This document shows, in pieces, positions 54,137 through 62,551 of a stretch of 64,000 nt of DNA (position 1 is the stretch's first letter; each line of letters starts with the position of its first letter). This DNA is from Phyllobacterium zundukense (GTDB lineage: Bacteria > Pseudomonadota > Alphaproteobacteria > Rhizobiales > Rhizobiaceae): assembly GCF_002764115.1 (NCBI RefSeq), contig NZ_CP017943.1, positions 496,001-560,000 of the forward strand, written 5' to 3'. The notes under the pieces were generated by a model. The model made no database searches. It was not told the origin of the DNA and saw nothing but the letters and a program-made list of their open reading frames with translations. The translations under genes were made by a program, and so were the position numbers.

Positions 54137-55228
54137 ATGATTTTCAGTCCACTGCAAGCGCATAAGAACGACATGCTTCAGATGAATCGCAGAGATCTGC
54201 TCAAGATGGGTACGGGCGCATTGTGCCTGAGCGCCCTTCCATCATCGCTCTGGGCGCAGAGCAAAGAAATCACGCTGGCGAATTTCGGAGGGGACGCTGT
54301 CAAAGCGACAGAGATCGCCTACGGCGAACCCTTTACGAAGGAGACTGGGATCGCTGTTCGTGTCGACGGCGCCTCCCCCCTTCCGGGAAAAATAAAGGCG
54401 ATGGTGGAGTCCGGAAACATCGTCTGGGATATCTGTGAAGCCGATGGTTTCACGAGCCAACAGTTAGGAGAGAGCGGCGTTCTGGAGCCGATCGATTACT
54501 CTGTAGTCGATAAGGCCAATATCCGCCCGGGGTTTGTTTTTCCGTTCGGCGTTCATAACTACACGTACAGTTACGTGCTCGCCTACGACAAAACGAAGTT
54601 TCCAGACGGCGAGCCGACGTTCGAGGATTTCTTCAACCGCGAGAAATATCCAGGCAAACGTACCTTGTGGAAATATCAGTGCGGCGCGACGGAGCCCTGC
54701 CTGCTTGCGGACGGCGTGACGCCCGATAAGCTGTACTCGATGTCTGCCCAGGAGCATGTTAAAAAGGCGCTCGCGAAGGTGAAGACCCTGGAGGATGATA
54801 TCATCTACTGGGACTCTGGAGCCGATAGCCAGCAGATGTTCATCGACGAAGAAGTGATCATGGGCGTGATCTGGTCGTCCCGCGCAGCCAACCTCGAAAA
54901 GGACACCGGTGGAAGGGTAACCTGGACCTGGAAGCAGGGACTGTTTTGCCCGGGTGCCCTCGTGATTCCAAAGGGCGCACCTGGCACCAAAGAGGCGCAA
55001 AAATTCCTGGCCTCTATCCTCGTTCCCGAGCGGCAGTTAGCCGCCCTCGAGATGTTGGCACAAGGGCCGAGCAATCCTGCGACCCTTGCGTTGGAAACCC
55101 ACGAGATGAAACGCGTCGATCCGGGGTATCAACCCAATCTCGATCAGCAAATCGTGCGAGGTGAGGACTGGTACGCGAAGAATTACGATGCTGCGGTCGC
55201 TGCGTGGTACGACGGTATCGCAAACTGA
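54137..55228 (+). CDS. ABC importer substrate-binding protein, PotD type, Tat-like signal (second system)
   Basis: A 363-residue protein; AAAGGGGA lies 7 nt before the ATG. ATG at 54185 (MNRRDLLKM) would give a more usual Tat leader. The signal has NRRDLLKMGTGALCLSALPS with cleavage after SSLWAQ. The mature part EITLANFGGDAVKATEIAYG is of PotD/spermidine-binding type, and EDDIIYWDSGADSQQMFIDE is the hinge stretch. A strong hairpin right after the stop separates it from the tetR genes, so the binding protein is probably made in excess. Confidence 0.87.
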   Translation: MIFSPLQAHKNDMLQMNRRDLLKMGTGALCLSALPSSLWAQSKEITLANFGGDAVKATEIAYGEPFTKETGIAVRVDGASPLPGKIKAMVESGNIVWDICEADGFTSQQLGESGVLEPIDYSVVDKANIRPGFVFPFGVHNYTYSYVLAYDKTKFPDGEPTFEDFFNREKYPGKRTLWKYQCGATEPCLLADGVTPDKLYSMSAQEHVKKALAKVKTLEDDIIYWDSGADSQQMFIDEEVIMGVIWSSRAANLEKDTGGRVTWTWKQGLFCPGALVIPKGAPGTKEAQKFLASILVPERQLAALEMLAQGPSNPATLALETHEMKRVDPGYQPNLDQQIVRGEDWYAKNYDAAVAAWYDGIAN

Positions 55229-55235
55229 CGGACGG

Positions 55236-55260
55236 GCGGAGGCTGCTGTGCAGCCTCCGC
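55236..55260 (+). terminator. Strong stem-loop after the binding-protein gene
   Basis: Arms GCGGAGGCTGC (55236-55246) and GCAGCCTCCGC (55250-55260) form a perfect 11-bp stem with a TGT loop, 8 nt after the stop codon. It is followed by ATTTCGAGATTT, which is only a weak U tract. It may act as a partial terminator or protect the upstream mRNA. Confidence 0.65.
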
Positions 55261-55397
55261 ATTTCGAGATTTGGGCTGACCGGCCACGAACCATTGAGGC
55301 GTGCGTTTACAATTACTTTGGCAAACTCAGTGGACAACGCTCGGTCATGCGCATGGTTGTCTACAGGCGCCGGCTAGGTTAGAGATGAATCTTCTTT

Positions 55398-55411
55398 TGG
55401 AGTTCAGTCTA
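55398..55411 (+). promoter_or_regulatory. TetR-type operator, copy 3, over a start codon
   Basis: TGGAGTTCAGTCTA (55398-55411) matches the palindrome with two or three changes; its last base is the A of the ATG of the first tetR gene. The GGAG of the ribosome site lies inside it. Confidence 0.5.
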
Positions 55412-56046
55412 TGGCCGCACTTAGAGCATTACAAAAAGAACGAAGAATTCAGGCGATCCTGGCGGCCGCCGGGGAGGAATTCCGGAACGTCGGCTTCAGC
55501 GAAGCCAAGATTGAAGTAATCGCGACCAAGGCGGAAGTGGCACCCGCAACCATTTACAATTACTTCGGCGACAAAGCGGGCTTGCTGCTCGAAATGTTCC
55601 GGGACCATAGCATGCAAACCCGGGGGCTGATGGTTCAGGCGGTGCAAAACCCTCCGGACGATCCACTCGAGGCTATCGATCGATATTTTGCGGCGGTGTT
55701 TGACCACTCAATGCATGACCTTTCACGAGAATTGTGGTGTGAGGCATACGCAGCGAGTTACTCTGCCCCTGCGGCCACACTTGGTGGCATCGTCTCTGAA
55801 ACGGATGCACGCCTTTTCAAAGACATGAAGTCGCTGTTCGGTACCCTTCAAGAGCGAAAATCCCTCGGTAGCGCGATCGCCGCATCCGACTTGGCCGAAA
55901 TTGCCCTGGCCGTGGGGAACCTTCAATGGTCCCGCTTCCTTACCGGGCAAATTGATCTTGAGGTGGCGCGCACGGAGGCGATCCGCCAAATTCGTATCCT
56001 CCTTGATCGAGCCAACGTCAAACCCACATCTGCAGTGTCGCGCTAA
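55411..56046 (+). CDS. TetR-family repressor (copy 1)
   Basis: A 211-residue protein with an N-terminal helix-turn-helix in RIQAILAAAGEEFRNVGFSE and AKIEVIATKAEVAPATIYNY, then FGDKAGLLLEMFRDH. The C-terminal ligand-binding half has no known family. Clearly paralogous to the next tetR along its whole length (for example ELWCEAYAASYSAPAATLGG versus ALWREAYAESYAGPPARFGG). The operator-like palindrome over its start suggests autoregulation. Confidence 0.87.
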   Translation: MAALRALQKERRIQAILAAAGEEFRNVGFSEAKIEVIATKAEVAPATIYNYFGDKAGLLLEMFRDHSMQTRGLMVQAVQNPPDDPLEAIDRYFAAVFDHSMHDLSRELWCEAYAASYSAPAATLGGIVSETDARLFKDMKSLFGTLQERKSLGSAIAASDLAEIALAVGNLQWSRFLTGQIDLEVARTEAIRQIRILLDRANVKPTSAVSR

Positions 56047-56159
56047 GTTCGCGTGTTTCACTGCACCTTAACGGCTTCTTGGCCGATCTTAGGCTAATTG
56101 TTTGTTTTTACGAGGGAACTTGCTATCACTGACTCGCGCGACAAACTTAGTCATAACTC

Positions 56160-56196
56160 TTGCTTTAGATAAATTTCTTTCATAGAGTTGACTCTA
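56160..56196 (+). promoter_or_regulatory. Promoter with TetR-type operator, copy 4; probable leaderless start
   Basis: TTGCTT (56160-56165), a 17-nt spacer and TAGAGT (56183-56188) as -10, the same plan as copy 2. The palindrome TAGAGTTGACTCTA (56183-56196), extended to CATAGAGTTGACTCTATG, ends in the ATG of the second tetR gene. With this -10, transcription would begin at about 56195, at the start codon itself, and no ribosome site exists. Confidence 0.6.
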
Positions 56197-56861
56197 TGAA
56201 TAATCTTCGAGAAAAGCGGCGCATAAAGCGAGCGACCGCGATTGTAACGGCCGCGGAGGCCGAGTTCCGGCTCGCGGGCTTTGCCGCCTCTAGGGTTGAC
56301 GCGATAGCGGCCCGAGCAGAAGTATCCCCTGCAACCATCTATAACTACTACGGCGATAAGGCAGCCCTCCTTCTGGAGGTATTTCGACGTCACAGCGCTG
56401 TGACGCGCACGATCGTGTCGAAACTGATCCGGTGCCCTCCATCCGACCCGATTGTCGCAATAGACCGGTATTTTACGACCATTTTCGACCGTTCCATGCG
56501 GAATCTCTCGCCCGCGCTTTGGAGAGAAGCTTACGCGGAAAGCTATGCCGGACCACCGGCACGCTTTGGTGGAGTGGTCCGCGCTTTTGATGACGCTGTC
56601 TATGAGGAAATGCGAGAGCTATTTGAGGCTCTTCAGCGGACGGGCACGGTTAAGGTCCCCATCTCCTCAGAGGATCTCGCTGAACTGGGGCTATCCGTTG
56701 GAAACCTGCATTGGTCGTTGTTTCTGACAGGGAAGACGAGCCTGGCATCCGCGAAAGAAGATGCAACCCGACAAATCAGTATCCTACTGGGTGATGTGTC
56801 TATGGGGCCGAATAAAAAAAGCGACGGTAACGACGCGGTAGCGACAAAAACACGCTCATAA
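56196..56861 (+). CDS. TetR-family repressor (copy 2)
   Basis: A 221-residue protein. HTH stretch ATAIVTAAEAEFRLAGFAAS, RVDAIAARAEVSPATIYNYY, then GDKAALLLEVFRRHS; the C-terminal half is similar to copy 1. The C-terminal tail (KKSDGNDAVATKTRS) differs. No Shine-Dalgarno sequence precedes the ATG, so translation probably starts on a leaderless mRNA. The two repressors may form homo- or heterodimers on the five palindromes. Confidence 0.86.
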   Translation: MNNLREKRRIKRATAIVTAAEAEFRLAGFAASRVDAIAARAEVSPATIYNYYGDKAALLLEVFRRHSAVTRTIVSKLIRCPPSDPIVAIDRYFTTIFDRSMRNLSPALWREAYAESYAGPPARFGGVVRAFDDAVYEEMRELFEALQRTGTVKVPISSEDLAELGLSVGNLHWSLFLTGKTSLASAKEDATRQISILLGDVSMGPNKKSDGNDAVATKTRS

Positions 56862-56872
56862 AGGGGAACACA

Positions 56873-56962
56873 ATGTATCTTAAATCCGGGTTGAATGGTG
56901 ACCTGCCACGCTACTTCTTCATAGGCATGCGCTCATGCAATCGGGCAGAGTTGATGCCATGA
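56873..56962 (+). CDS. 29-codon leader ORF, coupled to the permease gene
   Basis: ATG at 56873 has a strong AGGGGA site (directly after the tetR stop) and encodes MYLKSGLNGDLPRY, then FFIGMRSCNRAELMP. Its TGA (56960-56962) overlaps the ATG of the PotB-like gene (56959) as ATGA. The ribosome-site context (AAGGGGAACACA) closely resembles that of the binding-protein gene (AAGGGGAACGACA). It may be a translated leader that delivers ribosomes to a permease gene lacking its own good site, or a remnant of a longer gene. Confidence 0.5.
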   Translation: MYLKSGLNGDLPRYFFIGMRSCNRAELMP

Positions 56963-57819
56963 TTGACCGCTTTTTTCCTTACAAGCGGGCCGCGGAGGCA
57001 CCGTATCAATCATTTGCCTGGATGGCAGCAAGCCTAATCGCTGTGCTCTACGCGATACCTATGACCGGGCTATTCCTTTCCTCTTTCGGCATCCCTGGTT
57101 CGCCGGGCGTTTCCGCCTACACAGACATGCTCGCGTCTTCGGCCGTGCGGAATGTCATCTGGATCACGTTCAAGGTTTCTATCGTCACCACGGTCATTTC
57201 GGTGGTGATCGGCTATATCATCGCCTTGGCGATCATCCATTCGAAAGGCGGCGCCAAATCCTTTCTTCTTGCCTTGGTGATCATACCGTTTTGGCTATCG
57301 GCGCTCGTGCGTGCGCTTGCCTGGCTTATATTGCTTCGCAACAACGGGCTGGTGAACGAAACGCTTCTTTCGCTAGGCCTTGTGTCAGAGCCACTAAAGC
57401 TCGCTCGAAACCAACTCGGGGTCCTGATCGCGATGGTTCATTTCTGTGTCCCGTTCGCGGTCTTTCCAATCTTAGGCGCGATAAACGCCTTAGACTCGCG
57501 GCATCTCATGGCTGCCAAGAGCCTCGGAGCTACTCAATTCCACGCTTGGAAAGACGTACATTTCCCCCTGACCCTACCCTCGGTGATCTCTGCATCTTTC
57601 CTCGTTTTCGTGCTCTGTCTAGGATTTTTCGTCACTCCGGCAATCATCGGCGGTGGACGGGTCGTCATGGTGAGTGAGTATGTGAGCCTCTCGGTCCTCG
57701 TGACGCTGCGTTGGACAGCTGCCGCCGCGCTTTCCGTGGCCATTCTGCTTGCGACCATATGCTTCATGGGATTGGTCGGAAGGTTGGTCGGGTTTCGCCG
57801 GCTGATGGAGGGCGATTGA
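56959..57819 (+). CDS. ABC importer permease, PotB type (second system)
   Basis: A 286-residue membrane protein. ATG at 56959 is chosen because of the 4-nt overlap with the leader ORF; ATG at 56935 is possible. Six helices and an EAA loop around HLMAAKSLGATQFHAWKDVH. AIIGGGRVVMVSEYVSLSVL is the usual PotB-family exit. Unlike the first system it has no large periplasmic insert. Confidence 0.88.
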   Translation: MIDRFFPYKRAAEAPYQSFAWMAASLIAVLYAIPMTGLFLSSFGIPGSPGVSAYTDMLASSAVRNVIWITFKVSIVTTVISVVIGYIIALAIIHSKGGAKSFLLALVIIPFWLSALVRALAWLILLRNNGLVNETLLSLGLVSEPLKLARNQLGVLIAMVHFCVPFAVFPILGAINALDSRHLMAAKSLGATQFHAWKDVHFPLTLPSVISASFLVFVLCLGFFVTPAIIGGGRVVMVSEYVSLSVLVTLRWTAAAALSVAILLATICFMGLVGRLVGFRRLMEGD

Positions 57820-58631
57820 TGCTTATGCTTTTCAACGGTCGCACCCGTCTGGTCCTGCTTTCTCTTGGATGGCTTTTCGGCCTCTTCCTCCTCGCACCAA
57901 CACTCATTGTTTTCCCAATCGGCCTGAACGACAGTCGATTTGTCGTTATGCCGGATAGTATCTCACATCTCTCAATGCAGCATGTCGTGACCGTATTCAC
58001 GGACCCGATGTGGCTGACCGGCATGCGAGACAGCTTCATCGTAGCCACAGCCACAGCTCTCATCTCGACTGCAATCGGCACAGCCTTCGCCATCGGCACT
58101 TGGCACGTCAAAGCTCGGTGGACGACGGCGCTTACCGTCTTGATTGTCTCGCCGATGATCGTACCGCCGATCGTGTCGGCCGTAGCACTTTATAAGATGT
58201 GGACTGCAATCGGCCTCTATGACACCTGGATTGGCGTCATCCTCGCTCATTCGATCCTGGCGACGCCGTTTGCGGCGCTAACAGTGTCTTCCTCACTCGC
58301 CCTGGTTGATCCGAAGCTTGAGCAAGCAGCCCGTAGCCTCGGAGCATCGAGGCTACGCACGATCGTTGATGTGATATTGCCGAACATCAAGGGCGGGGCC
58401 GCGGCCGGTGCTTTGTTTGCGTTCATCATGTCGTGGGACGAACTCGTCCTGACGCTGTTCGTGGCAAATCGGGTCGTCTACACGCTGCCGCGCAAAATGT
58501 GGGACGGCATCAAGGAAAATGTCGATCCTTCGGTCGCTGCCGTCTCCGCGCTGCTCATCATTCTCACCTTGATCGTTCTGGCCGTAGGAAACCTCCTGCG
58601 AGCATCCGATCCCATTCGACAGGATCATTGA
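57819..58631 (+). CDS. ABC importer permease, PotC type (second system)
   Basis: A 270-residue protein from ATG at 57819, sharing a base with the previous stop (TGATG). Six helices, EAA loop KLEQAARSLGASRLRTIVDV and the PotC-like SWDELVLTLFVANRVVYTLP, then RKMWDGIKE. Confidence 0.88.
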   Translation: MLMLFNGRTRLVLLSLGWLFGLFLLAPTLIVFPIGLNDSRFVVMPDSISHLSMQHVVTVFTDPMWLTGMRDSFIVATATALISTAIGTAFAIGTWHVKARWTTALTVLIVSPMIVPPIVSAVALYKMWTAIGLYDTWIGVILAHSILATPFAALTVSSSLALVDPKLEQAARSLGASRLRTIVDVILPNIKGGAAAGALFAFIMSWDELVLTLFVANRVVYTLPRKMWDGIKENVDPSVAAVSALLIILTLIVLAVGNLLRASDPIRQDH

Positions 58632-58632
58632 C

Positions 58633-59724
58633 ATGAACCACTTCACCCAATCCGGCCACTCGGTCGAGATCCGATCGCTCAGCAAGCATTTCGGATCTGT
58701 TCGCGCATTGCATGACGTGTCTCTGGATGTCAGGGCGGGCGAATTCATAAGCCTTCTTGGGCCGTCTGGTTCGGGGAAATCGACTTTGTTGATGGCAATT
58801 GCGGGCTTCGTCGGATGCGACGGCGGCCAAATATTGGTCAATGGGTCGGACATTACGCCGCTCGCAGCCGAAAGGCGTTCGCTCGGAGTCGTGTTTCAGG
58901 GATATGCTCTGTTTCCCCATATGACGGTTGCTGAGAATGTCGCTTACCCTCTCAAACTGCGAAAGCTGCCGGGCGCCGAGATTGCCCGACTTGTGAAAGC
59001 GGTACTCGATCTTGTCAAACTTGCGGGCATGGAGGATCGGAAGCCCCGGCAACTCTCGGGCGGCCAACAGCAGCGCGTGGCTTTAGCTCGGGCCTTCGTG
59101 TTCCAGCCAAGCGTGGTACTCTTGGACGAACCACTTTCCGCACTGGACAAACAATTGCGCAGCGAACTGCAGTTCGAGCTGAAAAGCTTGCACGAAAGGC
59201 TTGGTACGACCTTTATCAACGTCACGCATGACCAGGAGGAGGCGATGGCAATGTCCGACCGAGTTGCCATTCTCCGCAATGGCAAACTGGAGCAGGTGGG
59301 TACGCCCCAAGACGTCTATAATAGACCGTCCTCGCGCTTCATTGCCGAATTTGTGGGCCATGCCGCAATTCTTCCTGGCTCGATTGTCGCGAATGACAAC
59401 AATCTGATCACCGTGCAGTGCCGGGATTTTCAGTTTGTCGTTCCAGAAGCGGCGTACGCGGGCAATGATCGTGATGTAAATATCGTCTTGCGGCCAGAAA
59501 GGCTTCGGTTGCGACCCGGTGTGGCGTCGGAACCTGGCGCGCTGCAAGGCAAGATTATCGGATCGGCGTTTCTCGGCCCGCAAAGCGTCTACATGGTAGA
59601 AACCCCATTCGGTCCAATAAACGTAAGCATGCCGTCGTCGATGCGCGATGACGCATTTTCTGTCGGAAGTCCGGTGCGAATAGAATGGGACGCCGGTGAT
59701 GCGATCCTGGTTTCAGCCGCTTAG
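58633..59724 (+). CDS. ABC importer ATPase, PotA type (second system)
   Basis: A 363-residue protein 1 nt after the PotC-like stop. Walker A GPSGSGKST, Q-loop VVFQGYALFPHMTV, signature LSGGQQQRVALARAF, Walker B VVLLDEPLSALD and H-loop INVTHDQEEAM are intact; a TOBE domain follows (~240-360, NIVLRPERLRLR). It completes the second importer, whose binding protein is encoded 3.4 kb upstream across the tetR pair. Confidence 0.9.
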   Translation: MNHFTQSGHSVEIRSLSKHFGSVRALHDVSLDVRAGEFISLLGPSGSGKSTLLMAIAGFVGCDGGQILVNGSDITPLAAERRSLGVVFQGYALFPHMTVAENVAYPLKLRKLPGAEIARLVKAVLDLVKLAGMEDRKPRQLSGGQQQRVALARAFVFQPSVVLLDEPLSALDKQLRSELQFELKSLHERLGTTFINVTHDQEEAMAMSDRVAILRNGKLEQVGTPQDVYNRPSSRFIAEFVGHAAILPGSIVANDNNLITVQCRDFQFVVPEAAYAGNDRDVNIVLRPERLRLRPGVASEPGALQGKIIGSAFLGPQSVYMVETPFGPINVSMPSSMRDDAFSVGSPVRIEWDAGDAILVSAA

Positions 59725-59742
59725 CTGCGGGTAACCCGTCAT

Positions 59743-59760
59743 CGCCGGGGCATTCCGGCG
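59743..59760 (+). terminator. Possible terminator hairpin after the importer operon
   Basis: CGCCGG (59743-59748) and CCGGCG (59755-59760) pair around GGCATT, 18 nt after the ATPase stop. No T tract follows, so the assignment is weak. Confidence 0.35.
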
Positions 59761-59873
59761 CATCCATCTTCAATAGATAACTGATGGTTACTCCGCGGGA
59801 GTTTGCTCTTCCGCGAAGCGCTCGTCCCAGCGCGAAACCTCGGTGACGAGACCATTATCGAACCAGACAAAAA

Positions 59874-59908
59874 TAGAGTTGACTCTATAAAAGAATTGGC
59901 TCTATTAT
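59874..59908 (+). promoter_or_regulatory. Promoter with two TetR-type operator copies (copy 5)
   Basis: TAGAGTTGACTCTA (59874-59887) contains a TTGACT -35 (59879-59884). An imperfect second copy AAGAATTGGCTCTA (59891-59904) runs into TATTAT (59903-59908), an 18-nt spaced -10. It drives the second amine oxidase and the agmatinase-like gene. It is in a 217-nt gap with no gene. Confidence 0.7.
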
Positions 59909-59941
59909 CATTGGCACCTGCAAATGCAGCTGGAGGAAAGA

Positions 59942-61312
59942 ATGAAAGTCATTGTGGTCGGTGCAGGGATTGCGGGCCTCGGGGCAGCATGGCGCCTTCG
60001 GGAAAACGGGGCGGAAGTCACGCTTGTCGAAAGCGACAGCGAAGTCGGGGGCCGTTGCCGCACTCACTATTGGCAGGACGGGTGGCGCGTCCGCGGCGCG
60101 TTTGCCTTCGTTGGGACGGAAGACAACCTCATCGAACAGAGCAAGGCACTTGGCATTTACAAGCCAGACGGTCTTACCAACCTCACCGAGGCTCATGAGC
60201 AATACCTTCTTCATCACGTCAAGGGCATTGTAAGACAGCCCTCGTTCTCCCCTGCGGACATTTTGAGGAACCCACTCCTGTCCATCGGGGAAAAGGCGTC
60301 GCTTGCAAAGATGCTCCCATCTCTTGCCAAGCAGATCGGGCGGAACGACCCCCGTGACCTGACGTCCGCGTCGGCGCTCGACACGGAGAGTGCATACGAC
60401 TTCATGAAGCGCATCTCTCCGAATTTTGCGGACTACATCCTCGAGCCGACCATGCAGATGTTCTGTGGTTATGAGAAGGATGACTACTCCGTCGCATGGC
60501 TGATGTGGCTGATGGCCAGCTTTCCCTGGAGCGGGAGCTGGTGGTCTTTCAAGGAGCGCGGGGTCGGCATGCTCACCTATGCCATGGGCCAGCACTTCGA
60601 GAAGGATGCCGGCTGCGAAGTCCTGCTTGGTTCGAGGGTTGTCGACGTCACCAAAGCAGACAAGGTGCGGGCAACGATCCTGCAAGGCGAGACAACGCGA
60701 AAGATCGAGGCCGATGCGGTGATATTTGCCGTCCCTGCGCCGCTGGTCCCGAAAATGATGCCCACGCTCGACGACGAAAGGCTGAACTTCCTTCGCAGCG
60801 TTGGATACGTAGGTCACCACATCGTGCACTATCTATTCGACGCGCAGATGGACGAACTGCCGCCGTCCCTGCTCCTGCCCACAAAGGACGGTTTTGAGCG
60901 CGTTTCCAACCTGCACTTCTGGCGGAAGGGCAACAATCGGTTTCTTGCAAGCGGAGAACTCAAGGGGGCTTTTTGCGCCAGCACGCTGGGCGAAAGCGAG
61001 GACGCGATACTCGACCAAGCATGGGACGATTACGCCAGGGTCGAGCCGAAGATCGCCAATGCCGTTTTTGTTGACCGGCATCTGCAGCGAAACGACTTGG
61101 CGATTTGCCGCCGCGAAGCTGGCTTCGTGAAGCGCCTCGCTGCGTTCCGTCAAATGCCCGACCTCCCCGGGATCGCGTTTGCTGGAGACTATATGATCAA
61201 CAGCACGGTAGGCCAGTCACATTGGTCGGGTCTTCAGGCTGCCGACAATATCCTCGGAGGCTCGCGAAACGCCTCCGGCGCCGTTGACCGTAAGCTTGGG
61301 GTGAGCAGGTGA
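59942..61312 (+). CDS. Flavin amine oxidase, protoporphyrinogen-oxidase-like (copy 2)
   Basis: A 456-residue protein from ATG at 59942 with GGAGGAAA 5 nt upstream. FAD site VIVVGAGIAGLGAAWRLREN, VESDSEVGGRCRTHYWQDGW, central YILEPTMQMFCGYEKDDYSV and C-terminal FAD contact IAFAGDYMINSTVGQSHWSG. It is a paralogue of the enzyme at 52585 and lies under the same operator type. It overlaps the agmatinase-like gene by 4 nt (GTGA). It most likely oxidises the imported amine or the amine released by the ureohydrolase. Confidence 0.85.
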   Translation: MKVIVVGAGIAGLGAAWRLRENGAEVTLVESDSEVGGRCRTHYWQDGWRVRGAFAFVGTEDNLIEQSKALGIYKPDGLTNLTEAHEQYLLHHVKGIVRQPSFSPADILRNPLLSIGEKASLAKMLPSLAKQIGRNDPRDLTSASALDTESAYDFMKRISPNFADYILEPTMQMFCGYEKDDYSVAWLMWLMASFPWSGSWWSFKERGVGMLTYAMGQHFEKDAGCEVLLGSRVVDVTKADKVRATILQGETTRKIEADAVIFAVPAPLVPKMMPTLDDERLNFLRSVGYVGHHIVHYLFDAQMDELPPSLLLPTKDGFERVSNLHFWRKGNNRFLASGELKGAFCASTLGESEDAILDQAWDDYARVEPKIANAVFVDRHLQRNDLAICRREAGFVKRLAAFRQMPDLPGIAFAGDYMINSTVGQSHWSGLQAADNILGGSRNASGAVDRKLGVSR

Positions 61313-62364
61313 CAGGGATGACCGGACATAGCAAGTTGGAAGAATTGCGCGCCAAGTACGGCGACACTTCGGGGGGCAACTTCTACGATCCCCGCTTCAA
61401 GCGAGTGGCAGATAAGCTGTTTTCCAGCACTGGGACGCGCGTTGCGCCATATGCTGGCCTGCCAACATTTCTCACCGCACCATATCGTGCGCTGGGCGAA
61501 GACTTCGATCTCTCAGGCCTCGATGTCGCCCTCATCGGAGTACCGATGGATTTGGGCGTCACGAACCGTCCCGGGTCCCGTTTCGGTCCGCGGGCGCTGC
61601 GCACGATAGAGCGCATCGGACCGTACAATCACGTGCTCGATTGCGCGCCGGTGCATGAGTTGAGAGTTGCGGATATCGGAGATGTTCCTTTCGCAAGCCG
61701 GTATCGGCTGGAACACAGCCATCAGGATATCGAGGCTTTCTTCTCCAAGGTCGTCGAGCGCGCTGTCTTGCCTCTATCGGTTGGTGGCGATCATTCGATA
61801 ACGCACCCGATACTGAAGGCAGTCGGCCGCGAAAGACCAGTTGGCCTGATTCACATTGATGCGCATTGCGACACTGGAGGAGCTTTCGACCAAACGAAGT
61901 TCCATCATGGCGGACCATTTCGGAATGCAGTTCTGGACGGTGTACTCGATCCGCAGAGGACGATTCAAATCGGCATTCGCGGCTCAGCCGAATATCTTTG
62001 GGAGTTCAGCTACGATTCCGGCATGACGGTAACCCATGCGGAGGAAATCACCTCCACCGGGATACCAGCCATCATCGACAGGGCACGGAAGGTCGTGGGT
62101 GATGGACCCACGTACCTCTCATTCGACATCGACAGCGTCGATCCGAGTTTTGCGCCAGGCACAGGCACACCGGAGGTCGGCGGCCTCACCACGCGCGAAA
62201 CGCTCGAACTGATCAGGGGCCTCAAGGGCATCAATCTTGTGGGCGGCGATGTTGTGGAAGTTGCCCCGCAATACGACGCCACGACGAACACCGCTCACGT
62301 CGGCGCACAAGTCTTGTTCGAGATCTTGAGCCTTATGGTGTTCAGCCCATCGTTGATGCGCTGA
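61309..62364 (+). CDS. Ureohydrolase, agmatinase/guanidinobutyrase family
   Basis: A 351-residue protein; GTG at 61309 overlaps the previous stop, and ATG at 61318 is the other possible start. The binuclear Mn ligands are present: VGGDHS, IDAHCD and SFDIDSVDP. The start of the fold is VALIGVPMDLGVTNRPGSRF with GPRALR, as in agmatinases. It removes urea from a guanidino compound to leave an amine, a natural partner for the amine oxidase that precedes it. Specificity among agmatine, guanidinobutyrate and related compounds cannot be told from sequence. Confidence 0.9.
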   Translation: MTGMTGHSKLEELRAKYGDTSGGNFYDPRFKRVADKLFSSTGTRVAPYAGLPTFLTAPYRALGEDFDLSGLDVALIGVPMDLGVTNRPGSRFGPRALRTIERIGPYNHVLDCAPVHELRVADIGDVPFASRYRLEHSHQDIEAFFSKVVERAVLPLSVGGDHSITHPILKAVGRERPVGLIHIDAHCDTGGAFDQTKFHHGGPFRNAVLDGVLDPQRTIQIGIRGSAEYLWEFSYDSGMTVTHAEEITSTGIPAIIDRARKVVGDGPTYLSFDIDSVDPSFAPGTGTPEVGGLTTRETLELIRGLKGINLVGGDVVEVAPQYDATTNTAHVGAQVLFEILSLMVFSPSLMR

Positions 62365-62551
62365 CATTGGTTTGCCGATGCTCCGCCGGAGAGGAGCCGG
62401 TGATGCGATCGGATCTTTGTTCGGAAAGACTGAAAAGGGACTGAAAACAGGGAGGAGCACATGATTCAGGAACTATCCCCTTCGGCACCATGGTGCCGGA
62501 TAGGCCGCCTATTTCTCGCTCTGCAACCACATCGCGATCGGAGTTAGGGCA

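Noticed and set aside
59885..60829. 314-codon minus-strand frame opposite the second amine oxidase
   Set aside because: It would cover the operator and promoter of a convincing plus-strand gene and shows no protein-like motifs.
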